A DNA stretch of 64,000 nt from Natrinema versiforme. GTDB taxonomy: Archaea; Halobacteriota; Halobacteria; Halobacteriales; Natrialbaceae. A program made the translations under genes and the position numbers. The notes under the pieces are model-generated. The model did not search any database and was not told the DNA's origin. It was given only the letters and a program-made list of their open reading frames with translations. Location of the stretch: contig NZ_CP040332.1 in the NCBI RefSeq assembly GCF_005576615.1, forward strand, positions 186,001 through 250,000, in the 5' to 3' direction. Each line of letters begins with the position of its first letter. Positions within the stretch are counted from its first letter, which is position 1. This document shows positions 51,645-61,103 of the stretch, one piece after another.

Positions 51645-52427
51645 TTATCTGTCCTCGTATTGCTTGATTTTGAGCTCGATAATGTTCTTCTTGTCGGACA
51701 GTGCCGGCGCAAACTCCTCTTCAATACGTTCGGAATCGATACGGCTACGCGGGCCGCTAATACAGATCGCACCGATCGCTTCGTTTTCTCCCGACAGTAT
51801 CGGGGACGCTACCGCACAGACGCCGGAGAAGTCTTCCCCGCGATTTATCGCGTAGCCTCGCTCCCGGACCACTTCGAGATCTTCTTCCAATGCATCACGC
51901 TCCGTGATCGTATTCGTCGTCAACTGTGGCATTCCGCGTTTTTCGATAGCTCGATCGATCTCCTCCGTGGAGAGATGGGCGAGAATCGCTTTTCCCATCG
52001 CGGTCGAATGGAGGTGGAGGTGCGAGCCGAGCGGCGATTTGTCGTCGATTGACTTGGAGCTCTCGGACTTATACAGTTGCACCAGATAGCCGTCCTCCAT
52101 AGTCCCGATATTGGCGATCTCTCCCGTCTTCTCCTGGAGATCGTCGATCTCCGTCTTCGACACCTGGAAGAGCGTCATCTGATCCCGTAACTCTCCGCCA
52201 GTACGCAGGAATCGGAGGCCACACCGATACTCGTTATCTTCCTTGATCACGTAGCCGTTCTCCACGAGCGTAGAGAGGTGGATGTGAGCCGTGCTCATCG
52301 GCATTCCGAAATCAGTGGCGATCTCGGTGAGCGTGGCCGAATCCCCTTCTCGGAGATATTCGATTATATCGAACGCCTGATCGACGCTCTTTAGCCGCCG
52401 ACCCTCGTCCACTTTCTCATCTCCCAT
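51645..52427 (-). CDS. IclR-family transcriptional regulator 3
   Basis: A 260-residue IclR protein. The winged helix-turn-helix is at about 12-72 (ATLTEIATDFGMPMSTAHIHLSTLVENGYV). The effector domain has HSTAMGKAILAHLSTEEID and GEDFSGVCAVASPI. It is closer in layout to regulator 1 (shared LRFLxxGGxxR and FQVxxxEIDxL segments) than to regulator 2. A TATA-like GTTTAATAG lies near 52456, so it is leaderless from ATG 52427. It sits between aroD and an MBL-fold gene. Two motif 1 palindromes lie 80-255 bp beyond its 3' end, so it is one candidate reader of motif 1. Confidence 0.9.
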   Translation of the reverse strand: MGDEKVDEGRRLKSVDQAFDIIEYLREGDSATLTEIATDFGMPMSTAHIHLSTLVENGYVIKEDNEYRCGLRFLRTGGELRDQMTLFQVSKTEIDDLQEKTGEIANIGTMEDGYLVQLYKSESSKSIDDKSPLGSHLHLHSTAMGKAILAHLSTEEIDRAIEKRGMPQLTTNTITERDALEEDLEVVRERGYAINRGEDFSGVCAVASPILSGENEAIGAICISGPRSRIDSERIEEEFAPALSDKKNIIELKIKQYEDR

Positions 52428-52605
52428 GTATCATCCGTACTCGTAGGAGCTATTAAACACTTGGAATGATTTCGACTATTTTGAACCGAAAGTGAGATGC
52501 GTTCACACTTGAGGTCGGCGGGCATACACAGAAAACCGCTAAATCAGTACCGTTCGATGGGGCTACCGTTAGTTTTATTTGGCACGATTGACCATCTGTG
52601 CCCGT

Positions 52606-53250
52606 ATGAGTCTGCAATCGGTCATCAACGATATCTACGCGATTCAGTTCGAACATGTCCGTACGTATGTCCTCGAGAACCAGCCGGAAGGGACGATCAC
52701 CCTCATCGATACGGCGTTCGAGGAGAACGGTGAGGAACTCGTCGAGACAATCGAAAACGAGTTCGGCTCGATCGACCGCGTTATCATCACCCATGGAGAC
52801 CACGGTCACCACGGCGGCCTAGACCACGTGATGGAGGCGTTCGATCCCGAACTTGTTGCCGCGGACAACGAGTCGAAGCTCCACGAGGCGATCGACTACG
52901 AACCGGATGTGCGCTTCGAAGACGACGACGTCTTGGACGGAAACATCCGTGTCATCCAGATCCCCGGTCACACCGATGCCACGTCCGCCCTGCTCCTCCA
53001 AGATCGAGACATCCTCATTTCAGGAGACGCCCTAGACGGCGCAGATCGAGCCGGGTTACCGGAGGGATATCTCCTTCCGCCACCGGCGTTGTTCAACGAG
53101 GATCACGAGGCCGCAGAGATCAACCTCTATGATCTACTCCAGTACGACTTCGACACCGTGCTCGTGTTCCACGGTTCCAACGTCTTCGAGAATCCGAAGC
53201 AGAAATTGGACGACTTCCTGGTCGAACGCGAGTGGGATCCGCGACCGTAA
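52606..53250 (+). CDS. Metallo-beta-lactamase-fold hydrolase with altered metal motif
   Basis: A 214-residue MBL-fold protein. The metal-binding loop reads ITHGDHGHHGGLD (about 64-76). Compared with the usual THxHxDHxGG it resembles the THxDxxHxGG variant, with Gly where the second Asp normally is. Later ligands are visible: His in IPGHTDATSALL, Asp in ISGDALDG and His in VLVFHGSNV. A TATA-like AGTTTTATT lies about 30 bp before the ATG at 52606. It is divergent from IclR 3, which may regulate it. Probable hydrolase of a thioester or lactone; a lactonase would suit the uronate route. Confidence 0.78.
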   Translation: MSLQSVINDIYAIQFEHVRTYVLENQPEGTITLIDTAFEENGEELVETIENEFGSIDRVIITHGDHGHHGGLDHVMEAFDPELVAADNESKLHEAIDYEPDVRFEDDDVLDGNIRVIQIPGHTDATSALLLQDRDILISGDALDGADRAGLPEGYLLPPPALFNEDHEAAEINLYDLLQYDFDTVLVFHGSNVFENPKQKLDDFLVEREWDPRP

Positions 53251-53270
53251 CCCGCTGCACGAATATTCTC

Positions 53271-53325
53271 TCACCGGGATTCCAACTGATCTGTCCTTCA
53301 GACGGCCGTTATCCCGCTAGACCAC
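53271..53325 (-). other. tRNA-like relic
   Basis: The minus strand reads GTGGTCTAGCGGGATAACGG, then CCGTCTGAAGGACAGATCAG and TTGGAATCCCGGTGA. A D-arm (GGTC/GGCC), a five-bp anticodon-like stem GTCTG/CAGAT with a 5-nt loop and a T-loop-like TTGGAATC can be seen. The loop is too short, the T-stem does not pair and no acceptor stem is found. It may be the remains of a tRNA or of an integration site; chance is possible. Confidence 0.3.
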
Positions 53326-53489
53326 AGCTTTCGTCACTATGGGCGCGACGTTCCTCGAGAACCAACTTTGTCACTACTGTTTTCATCTGGAATGAAGATA
53401 GGACTGATACCGTACTCTCGAACTCGCGGGGAGCGTTCCACGTGCCGGTATCGGTACTGTTATGGCCAATCCCGGTTGCCCTAACTGTA

Positions 53490-54642
53490 ATGGAGACGCG
53501 ATACGACTGGACAGCGATCATCTTCCTGTTCGTCGTGGCTGAAGCGATCACGATGCAGATGCGTGGCCCGCTTCTGACGAGCTTTCAGACGTCGTTCAGC
53601 CTCTCGGAAGGATAACTTGGACTGATCAGTCCGGCCGCGACGATCGGTTTCCTCCTCGCTATTCTGGCGGTCGGTTTCAAGACTGGACAGATGAACCTCA
53701 AGCGGTTACTGCTGATCGGTGCTATCGGCACGGCGGTGAGCACGTTCCTCGTGAGCCAAGCGTTCTCCTTTCCAATCTTGCTCGTATTACTGTTTTTCCA
53801 GGGCGCGACAGCTGGGATCTTTCGTGCAATTGATCGTCCTGTACTGAGCCACCTTTTTCCGGTTAACCGCGGAGAGGTATTCAACACGTATACTGCCGTT
53901 TGGGCCATCGGAGCGGCTTCCGAACCGATTTTCGTAAACGGGATGCTGTCGATCGGGGACTGGCGGATAGCCTATCTCGTCCTGGCAGTCGCGTTCATCG
54001 CACCGTTTGCGTTGTTGATTTCGATGGATCGACCGGACCAGTTAGATAACGAGGAACGCCTCTCGCTGACCTCGTTATGGGACGTGCTGAAGCGACCCGC
54101 GGTCTTCAGTATGGCTCTCGGCCTGATGGCATCTGGTGCGATAGAGGGCGTTATATTCACGTGGCTCCCGTACTACGCAACACGGCATTTTCCGACCGCG
54201 ACGGCGAATCTTCTCCTCTCCGTGCACCTCGCTTCCTATATCCCCGGCCGCATGCTGTCCGGATACTTGGCCGGGAGAGTTCGGTATCTGTTGTTGCTAT
54301 TCGTCCTTGTGGGCAGTACGATACCCGCCTACGCCGCCTTTCTTCTGACTACCGGACGAGTAATGGTGGCGAGCGTCGCCGTCGTAGGGTTTCTGATGGC
54401 GGGAGTGTTTCCGACACTGTTCGCCTTTGGCGTCGAATCCACGCCGGAATATAGCGGACCCGTAAACGCTATCGCGACGGCCGTGAATTTCGCAGGCATT
54501 TCGATCTCTCCCCCTCCTCGTGGGGATCCTCGCCAGTACTTTCGGAATCGAGATCGCCATGTCGCTTCCGCTCCTGTTGTTGGCGGTACTGCTCGTCGAG
54601 ATTCTCGCTGTGACCCGTTCCAACGTCGCAAATCACACTTAA
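53490..54642 (+). pseudogene. MFS transporter pseudogene (stop codon plus frameshift)
   Basis: A 12-helix carrier reads METRYDWTAIIFLFVVAEAI from 53490. At 53612 a TAA interrupts FSLSEG/LGLISPAA where a Gln codon would be expected. The frame continues to about 54500 with QGATAGIFRAIDRPVLSHLF and SGYLAGRVRYLLLL. An extra C in a run of five (near 54511) shifts the frame; without it the end reads SPLLVGILASTFGIEIAMSL and closes at 54642. The two lesions together mark a pseudogene, although the C run alone could be a sequencing error. It resembles organic-anion MFS symporters and precedes the Tct system. Confidence 0.8.
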
Positions 54643-54858
54643 AGCGTCCCGGAATGATGACTGGTTGACCGAAGATCGCAGAGCCAATCCGCGCGGTTTC
54701 GCTCCATCTTTTATGCGGGTCGGCGAATAGCGAACCGACGCGACAGTAGACGGACGAAGTGATATTTGAGGATCACCTCTATGACAGTAGTAAAATACGC
54801 TTCGTCAGACTATGCGCAATAAACTATATATATAATAAACTCAAATAGGTGATTGGAT

Positions 54859-55875
54859 ATGCGAGACAATAGCAATGGTCCATCATCAAACAGTGGCATG
54901 AATAGACGTGATTTCGCGAAGGGGATCGGTGTAACGGGCGCCGTCGGACTTGCAGGCTGTATCGGTGATCTATCCGGGGATAACGGCGGCGAATGGCCGT
55001 CTCAACAGGTTGAAATCGTGTCACCGTGGGCCGCTGGAGGGAGTGCCGACCAAACTTCCAGAGCAATCGCCGACGCCGGTGAACGGCTCTCCGATGTCGC
55101 CTGGGTCGTTAGCAATCAGACCGGTGGATCCGGCTCCGTTGGGATGAACGCGGCCGCCAACGCCACTCCAAACGGACACACGATCGGCCTCGCAGCGGGC
55201 GAAATCTGCATGTTCCAGCACCTCGGAATCTCCGATCTCGGACCGGACTCGATCAAACCGATCATGCAGTACACCGTGACGCCGTCAACCGTTACCGTCC
55301 ACGAGGACTCCGGGTGGGACACCCTTGAGGACTTCGTCTCGTACGCGGAGGACAACAGCGTCACGATGTCGAACTCCGGTACTGGAGGAACGTATCACAT
55401 CGCGGGCGCCGGATTCGCGTTGGAAGCCGGAATTGATGGCAACGTCGAGCACGTTCCGTACGACGGCGGTGACCCGGCTATCACGGCAGTCGTAAACGGC
55501 GAAGCGGACGTGACCGCATCGGGCGCGCCCGAAGTCGCACCGCAGGTGAACGACGGACCACTCGAGTGTCTCGGTGTGATGGCCGATAGCGAGCACTCCG
55601 CACTCCCGGACGTCCCCACCCTCGCCGATGAGGGCTACGATCTACAGCTGGGGTCGTGGTTGGCCAACTTCGTTTCCACGGATGTCGACGACGAAACGTA
55701 CGAGCAAATCGTCGAAACGTGGGAAGAGATCTACGAAGACGACGATTTCGTCAGTTTCATGGAGGACGGCGGCTACGAAATGAAGCAACGCACGGGCGAC
55801 GAGTTGGATGAATTTATGAGCACCCAGTACGAGAAGTACGGAGAGATCATCTCGGAACTCGGTCTGGACGGATAA
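54859..55875 (+). CDS. tctC: Tripartite tricarboxylate transporter substrate-binding lipoprotein TctC
   Basis: A 338-residue Bug/TctC-type binding protein. The start at 54859 leads into a twin-arginine motif (NRRDFAKGIG, about 16-25) and a lipobox LAGC (Cys about 35). The mature part begins QVEIVSPWAAGGSADQTSRA, the conserved carboxylate-binding loop, and has SNQTGGSGSVGMNAAANATP. It is exported by Tat and anchored to lipid, and binds an organic acid (citrate-like, aromatic or sugar acid). A TATA-like ACTATATATATAATAA (54824-54839) precedes it. It is followed by tctB and tctA. Confidence 0.9.
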   Translation: MRDNSNGPSSNSGMNRRDFAKGIGVTGAVGLAGCIGDLSGDNGGEWPSQQVEIVSPWAAGGSADQTSRAIADAGERLSDVAWVVSNQTGGSGSVGMNAAANATPNGHTIGLAAGEICMFQHLGISDLGPDSIKPIMQYTVTPSTVTVHEDSGWDTLEDFVSYAEDNSVTMSNSGTGGTYHIAGAGFALEAGIDGNVEHVPYDGGDPAITAVVNGEADVTASGAPEVAPQVNDGPLECLGVMADSEHSALPDVPTLADEGYDLQLGSWLANFVSTDVDDETYEQIVETWEEIYEDDDFVSFMEDGGYEMKQRTGDELDEFMSTQYEKYGEIISELGLDG

Positions 55876-56112
55876 CTTTCGGACCGAGGATGAGTACTTG
55901 TGTTCATCCTCTTCATACCAGTGAGAACCGACACGCTCGCCGGGGTTCCGGTTTTAAATGAGGATTTTAACCGACGGATTTACAACCCCGCATTCGGCAT
56001 ACGTATGTATGAAGTTTCCAGATGATAATAATGAAACTACGCAGCTGTGTTCAGTGCAGGTTGACCGTCGTCAGTAAGGGTCCGGAACGTAGCAACCACT
56101 CCAATACAAAAA

Positions 56113-56598
56113 ATGAATATTAAGCAAAACCCAATCACGAAAAATCCGATCGCCGTCGGGTTCATACTCCTGTCCCTGTTCGTCATCAATACCGCACAGG
56201 GATTCCCCGATAGGGGACAAGTCGGAGCTGGATTTTTCCCCATCTTTCTCAGCGTCAGCATAATCGTATTCTCGATCGCCGTCATCATTCGAGACGAAGA
56301 GATGGAGCCAGGATTCGATATCGATCGGTCGGGGTTGAAGTCAGTTCTCTTGGTCTTTGGCCTCTTGGTCACGTATCTCGTCGCGCTCCCGGTACTCGGG
56401 TTCTTAGTCGCATCGATACTCTTTCTCTTCGCTATCTCGTACTACTCGGGTCTTACCTCGAAACCGCTCCTCATCCCGTTTGCAGTCGGTAGCCCGCTCG
56501 TTCTCTATTACATCTTCGACGTCATATTCCTCATTCGACTTCCGAAGGGCATTATTCCCATTTCGAACCTTCTCCCGAACATTCCACTGGTGATCTAA
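56113..56598 (+). CDS. tctB: Tripartite tricarboxylate transporter small permease TctB
   Basis: A 161-residue membrane protein with four predicted helices. It has the TctB pattern of a first helix followed by a short amphipathic loop ending GFPDRGQVGAGFFPIFLS. It stops one base before the tctA ATG, so the two are translationally coupled. It lies 238 bp after tctC. It acts in the cell membrane as the accessory subunit. Confidence 0.87.
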   Translation: MNIKQNPITKNPIAVGFILLSLFVINTAQGFPDRGQVGAGFFPIFLSVSIIVFSIAVIIRDEEMEPGFDIDRSGLKSVLLVFGLLVTYLVALPVLGFLVASILFLFAISYYSGLTSKPLLIPFAVGSPLVLYYIFDVIFLIRLPKGIIPISNLLPNIPLVI

Positions 56599-58089
56599 AT
56601 GATTGATGCACTACTCACGGCGTTGCAGACCGTTTTGCAACCACTGCCGCTATTCTTGATTCTCGCCGGCATTCTCACCGGTATCATCATGGGATCGATT
56701 CCGGGAATGACGGCGACGATGACGATTGCCGTCCTCCTCTCATTTACGTTCGGGATGGATCCCGGGAATGGAATGATGTTACTGCTCGGGGTCTACGGCG
56801 GTGCAGTCTTCGCCGGATCGATTCCCGCGATTCTCATTCGAACGCCGGGGACGCCGGCAGCGGCGGCGACGATTTTCGATGGCTACCCGCTATCGCAGAA
56901 GGGCGAGGCTGGCCGAGCGATTCGGATCAGCGTCATTTCCTCGTTTATCGGCGGCATGATAAGCGTCTTCGCGTTGATTTTCCTCTCACCCGTGATCGCG
57001 GATTTCGCCCTAGAATTCAGATCGCCCGAATTTTTCGCCCTCGCACTGTTTGGACTGACGATAATTGCGAGCGTCAGCGGAAACTCGGTGGCCAAGGGGA
57101 TGATCTCGGGACTGATGGGGATGCTCCTCGCGACCATCGGTCTCGACCCGATCACGGCACATCAGCGATTCACGTACGATATCCCGCAACTGTACCAAGG
57201 CGTCGAATTTATCGCTGTGATGATCGGCCTGTTCGGGATCGCCGAAGGACTCCATAGGTACTCCGAGGGAATCACGACTAACCGGCAGGTTGAACAGGAG
57301 ATAAACGGCTATCTGCCCTCTCTCAGCGATGTGAAATCGGTCCTCCCGATTTCGCTGGGAACGGGTGTCCTCGGGACGTTAGTCGGCTCCATCCCAGGCG
57401 CTGGCGGCGACATCGCTTCGTTCCTCACGTACAACGAAGCGAAACGATGGTTCGACTCCGATAAAAACCCGTTCGGTGAAGGGAACATTCTGGGCGTCGC
57501 CTCGGCCGAATCTGGGAACAATGCGAGTACCGGTGGTGCGCTAGTCCCGACGTTCACGCTCGGTATCCCCGGTGACACGGTGTCGGCCGTTCTCATCGGT
57601 GCGCTACTCATCCACAACATTCAGCCCGGTCCCGAGCTCTACACCGACCACATGGATCTGCTCTACACGATATTCGTCGGGTTCGGTGTGATCTACGTTC
57701 TCATCCTTATACTCGGTCTGGCTGGCGTCCACTACTGGGTTCGGATTATTAGCATTCCGTCTCACTATCTGTGGCCGGGGATCCTAGTACTCTGTGTCAT
57801 CGGATCGATCGCCCTGCGATCCGCAGTGTTCGACGCATGGGTGATGCTCATCGCCGGTATCGTCGGCTTTCTACTCCGCCAGCGGGCATATCCGCTGGCT
57901 CCGATGGTGCTCGGCCTCATTCTCGGTCCGATCGCCGAGACGAACTTCCGACGATCTCTGACGATCTCGGATGGGTCGTATATGATCTTCCTCGAGAGCC
58001 ACATCGCGCTCTTCTTCTTGATGCTCTGTGCGCTCGCTCTGGCGAGACCAGCGTACCAGAGTATGAGCGGGTTCACCGACTCGTCCTGA
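56599..58089 (+). CDS. tctA: Tripartite tricarboxylate transporter large permease TctA
   Basis: A 496-residue TctA protein. It has family motifs GIIMGSIPGMTATMTIAVLL near the N-terminus, GGAVFAGSIPAILIRTPGTP, the second repeat LVGSIPGAGGDIASFLTYNE and GIPGDTVSAVLIGALL. The duplicated SIPG loops line the transport path. Together with TctB and TctC it imports an organic acid. The substrate is not decided by sequence. The gene directly abuts tctB. Confidence 0.93.
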   Translation: MIDALLTALQTVLQPLPLFLILAGILTGIIMGSIPGMTATMTIAVLLSFTFGMDPGNGMMLLLGVYGGAVFAGSIPAILIRTPGTPAAAATIFDGYPLSQKGEAGRAIRISVISSFIGGMISVFALIFLSPVIADFALEFRSPEFFALALFGLTIIASVSGNSVAKGMISGLMGMLLATIGLDPITAHQRFTYDIPQLYQGVEFIAVMIGLFGIAEGLHRYSEGITTNRQVEQEINGYLPSLSDVKSVLPISLGTGVLGTLVGSIPGAGGDIASFLTYNEAKRWFDSDKNPFGEGNILGVASAESGNNASTGGALVPTFTLGIPGDTVSAVLIGALLIHNIQPGPELYTDHMDLLYTIFVGFGVIYVLILILGLAGVHYWVRIISIPSHYLWPGILVLCVIGSIALRSAVFDAWVMLIAGIVGFLLRQRAYPLAPMVLGLILGPIAETNFRRSLTISDGSYMIFLESHIALFFLMLCALALARPAYQSMSGFTDSS

Positions 58090-58295
58090 TCGTTCCCACT
58101 CGTCGGCCTGGTTATTGATTCGCGATTGTAACGGTGTACCGATAATCTACTCGTTCCACTCGGCTGCCGGCACTGATTTGGTCGATCCGCGAAGGGAGCG
58201 AAACGCCGACAGAAAACAACAGGCCGAGGAAACCCCTGTCTCACCTATCGGGCTGTTCAGGGAAGATTTTTGTAGCTTCGGATGATACTTATCGT

Positions 58296-58739
58296 ATGGA
58301 TGTTGCATTAGTCGCAATACTGGGAGAGAAAGTCGATACCCGATTGTTGAATTTAGCAAATCAGTTTGCAACGGGAACCGAGACCGAGATCGTCGTCTGT
58401 AAATTCATTAATGAAGAGAACTATCAAAACGATGTTAAGGAGGCATCGAGGAAGGGCCACCAAGCACCGAGTTCCGAGTCGATCAAAGAGGAAGCGGAGA
58501 AGACGGCACGCGAGGCCGCGGAACGCGTTTTTGATGCGGATGTCAATTACTCGGCACGCGGTGCCGTCGGGCCGCTCCCCAAAGAGGTTCTCGAGACCGC
58601 GGCTGACCTCTCCTGTGATCACCTCTTCATCACCGCGAAGCGCCGATCGCCCGCCGGAAAAGTGCTCTTCCGCGACGCGGCGCAATCTCTCATGCTCAAG
58701 TTCGACGGATCCGTGACCGTGAACTTTAATCACGAGTGA
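58296..58739 (+). CDS. Universal stress protein UspA family 3
   Basis: A 147-residue Usp domain. It opens MDVALVAILGEKVDTRLL, has DHLFITAKRRSPAGKVLFRD, in which the usual first Gly of the ATP-binding signature is Ala-Lys, and ends MLKFDGSVTVNF. It is downstream of tctA on the same strand. An AT-rich GATTTTTGTA is centred about 27 bp before its ATG, so it can be transcribed on its own. Similar in sequence to the protein at 19917. Confidence 0.85.
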   Translation: MDVALVAILGEKVDTRLLNLANQFATGTETEIVVCKFINEENYQNDVKEASRKGHQAPSSESIKEEAEKTAREAAERVFDADVNYSARGAVGPLPKEVLETAADLSCDHLFITAKRRSPAGKVLFRDAAQSLMLKFDGSVTVNFNHE

Positions 58740-58804
58740 ATCGTTTGACCAACTGACGCAGCCATACATGTCGCTATCGTGAGACCCGGGTACATCAGCT
58801 ACCA

Positions 58805-59824
58805 ATGAAAGCAATCATTCAAACAGACGAGCGAGAACTGTCCGTACAGGATGTCGAACAACCGACCATCACGAACGAGCAGGTCCTCATCGAAGTGACG
58901 CATGCTGGGTTGTGCGGCAGTGACGTGCATGCATACCTTCAGAAGGGCTTTGATTGGGTAAAGATGCCCCGTATCATGGGTCACGAGTATACCGGTGAAG
59001 TAGTCGAGACTGGAACTGATGTCTCGAACGTCGAAGTCGGTGCGCAGGTCGTCGAAAAACCGATTCATACATGTGGCCGTTGCTTCCAGTGCCAGCAGGG
59101 ACTCGAGAATATCTGTCAGGACACAGTGAAGCGGGGGTTCGAAACCGACGGCGGATTCGCGGAGTATGTCGCCGTCGACGCGGACTACGTGAAAGAGATT
59201 CCCGAGACGATCCCGTCCAGACACGCGGCGATAACGGAACCATTGAGCGTCTCTACCCGCGCTGTCTACGATCGTTCCTCAGTGAAACCGGGGAACACTG
59301 TCCTCGTCCAGGGTCCCGGTCCGATCGGAATACTGTGTGCGTCCCTCCTCGATTCGATGGGGACGGAAGTGATCGCGACGGGCTTAGCAAACGACACGAA
59401 GTGCCGATTGCCGGCCTTGGAATTGCTCGGAATCGAGACGCTCAATATCGAATCCGACTCCGTGCGCGACTATGTGGACGAAACGACAGATGGGCTAGGC
59501 GTTGACGCCGTGTTCGATACGACGGGTCACAAGAGCGGACTCGAGTCGGCAACGGAATACGTGCGAAAGGGCGGAGAAATCATCGAGGTCGGTATTCCCT
59601 CCGAACCGAGCGAGATAGAGACGGCTCCGCTAGTCAGAGGGGAAATCAATATCAAAACGTCGTACAGTGCGCTGTGGTCGAACTTCGAGCAGTCTATACG
59701 CGTCCTTGAGAACGCTAGTCTCGACCTCGACGAACTCATCACAATCTACAACATCGACTCTGCTGAGAACGCATTTGAGGACGCCCACAGCGGAGAAGTG
59801 TGCAAACCCGTCTTTGTGTTCTGA
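58805..59824 (+). CDS. Zinc-dependent medium-chain alcohol dehydrogenase 2
   Basis: A 339-residue zinc MDR. The catalytic zinc site is in GLCGSDVHAY and MGHEYTGEVVETG. The structural zinc lobe is CGRCFQCQQGLENIC. The Rossmann motif is VQGPGPIGILCASLL. It resembles threonine, sorbitol and L-gulonate or quinate-type dehydrogenases. It shares the fold with the gene at 1351 but is only distantly similar. It is 66 bp downstream of uspA on the Tct strand, so it may oxidise the alcohol group of the imported acid; the substrate is unknown. Confidence 0.85.
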   Translation: MKAIIQTDERELSVQDVEQPTITNEQVLIEVTHAGLCGSDVHAYLQKGFDWVKMPRIMGHEYTGEVVETGTDVSNVEVGAQVVEKPIHTCGRCFQCQQGLENICQDTVKRGFETDGGFAEYVAVDADYVKEIPETIPSRHAAITEPLSVSTRAVYDRSSVKPGNTVLVQGPGPIGILCASLLDSMGTEVIATGLANDTKCRLPALELLGIETLNIESDSVRDYVDETTDGLGVDAVFDTTGHKSGLESATEYVRKGGEIIEVGIPSEPSEIETAPLVRGEINIKTSYSALWSNFEQSIRVLENASLDLDELITIYNIDSAENAFEDAHSGEVCKPVFVF

Positions 59825-60149
59825 TCGAGCATGACCTGTCGGATGATCAGTGTGTGTGTGTCAATACGGCGGCGCTCCGAAACGGAAGCGAATACTTGCG
59901 CCCGTACAGGTTTGTGTGGCTCGAACGGAGAGTGGTGTTTGAAAGGCGACTGCAGAGACTGACTCTAACGGCGAGGCGTTCCGTCAGCTGTCGTGGCCAC
60001 CAACAATTACTCTATAGCCTTCCTACAGTCTGTAATTCTCGCTCACGGTGTGCTTTGAACCGCGCTGCTGTCGTGGGATCGATGTAAGATCCGTTTAGTT
60101 GGCGCTATAGATGGCAATTCCCGTCGGGAATATCTCGACGAGGCCGGAA
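59825..60149. other. Intergenic region between ADH 2 and homoserine dehydrogenase
   Basis: About 325 bp in a convergent gap. No gene, palindrome or recurring element recognised; a GTGTGTGTGTG run lies near 59850. Confidence 0.45.
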
Positions 60150-61103
60150 CTACGATTCTTCTCGCTCTAACCGCCGCACGTCAGAGAGAACTGCACTCGC
60201 GGTTTCAGGCCCACCTGCGCCTTGACCGGAGAGGTTTAGCGTACCGGAATGTTCCGTTTCTAACTGAACGGTGTTGACCGTCCCGGACACGGCGAGTGAA
60301 CTGTTCTTGGTGACGAGTCGTGGCCCGACACGAATCGTCCCCTCGGTGGAAACCTCTCCGAGGAGCCGAATGGTTCGGTCGTCCTGTGCGGTGACCTCGA
60401 GTGCGCTCCCAGGTAAGCTTTCGATTCCGTTTACTTCCGCGTCGGCGAGCGTATAATCACCGTCTTTGAGAACGTTTGCAAGGATGACACATTTCAGCGC
60501 CGTGTCCGTCCCCTGGACGTCGAAGGACGGATCGGCCTCGGCGACACCGAGATCTTGGGCTTCTGCCAGAATGTGCTCGTAATCGAGTCCTTCGGTTCCC
60601 ATCCGACTCAGGATGAAGTTCGCCGTTCCGTTGAGAACGCCGCGAACGGAGGTCACCTCGCCGCTGTGATCCGCAATCGTAGACAGGACGGGGATAGCGC
60701 CGCCAACAGTGGCCTCGAATAGCATCGTCCCGTCGCTACTCCGTTCGATTTCGCGCAGTTCGGCGTATCGCTGTGCGACTGGGCCTTTATTCGCGAGCAC
60801 GGCGTGACGGTCGCGTTCGAGCGCAGTTCGGACGTGCGAGAATCCGGGCTCGGCGTCATCGAGCGTCGTCGGCGTCGCTTCGATTAGCACGTCGTAGTTC
60901 GCCGCGAGTGCGTCCTCGATCGCCTCGCTACCAACCTGGTCTCGATAGCTTTTGCGAGAGAGCGCTTTCTCGACGGCAATGCCATCCGCGTCTACCGCAG
61001 CACTTGTCGAATCTGCAATAGCAACGATCTCGTGATCGTCTTTGCTCGCGAGTTTCAGGACCGATTCTCCAACTGCGCCGACGCCGAATACTGCGAGTTT
61101 CAT
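60150..61103 (-). CDS. hom: Homoserine dehydrogenase-family protein
   Basis: A 317-residue homoserine dehydrogenase without an ACT tail. The cofactor motif is MKLAVFGVGAVGESVLKLA. It has the NKGPVA segment, then FEATVGGAIPVLSTI, GVLNGTANFILSRM, and the catalytic region EADPSFDVQGTDTALKCVIL with the key Asp and Lys. It reduces aspartate semialdehyde to homoserine. The ATG overlaps the stop of the ACT-domain gene upstream (ATGA, 61100-61103), so the regulatory domain is encoded separately. In this catabolic setting a related substrate cannot be excluded. Confidence 0.85.
   Translation of the reverse strand: MKLAVFGVGAVGESVLKLASKDDHEIVAIADSTSAAVDADGIAVEKALSRKSYRDQVGSEAIEDALAANYDVLIEATPTTLDDAEPGFSHVRTALERDRHAVLANKGPVAQRYAELREIERSSDGTMLFEATVGGAIPVLSTIADHSGEVTSVRGVLNGTANFILSRMGTEGLDYEHILAEAQDLGVAEADPSFDVQGTDTALKCVILANVLKDGDYTLADAEVNGIESLPGSALEVTAQDDRTIRLLGEVSTEGTIRVGPRLVTKNSSLAVSGTVNTVQLETEHSGTLNLSGQGAGGPETASAVLSDVRRLEREES

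Noticed and set aside
56202-56218. ATTCCCCGATAGGGGAC resembling motif 2
   Set aside because: It lies inside tctB and encodes the conserved FPDRG loop of TctB, so codon constraint explains it.
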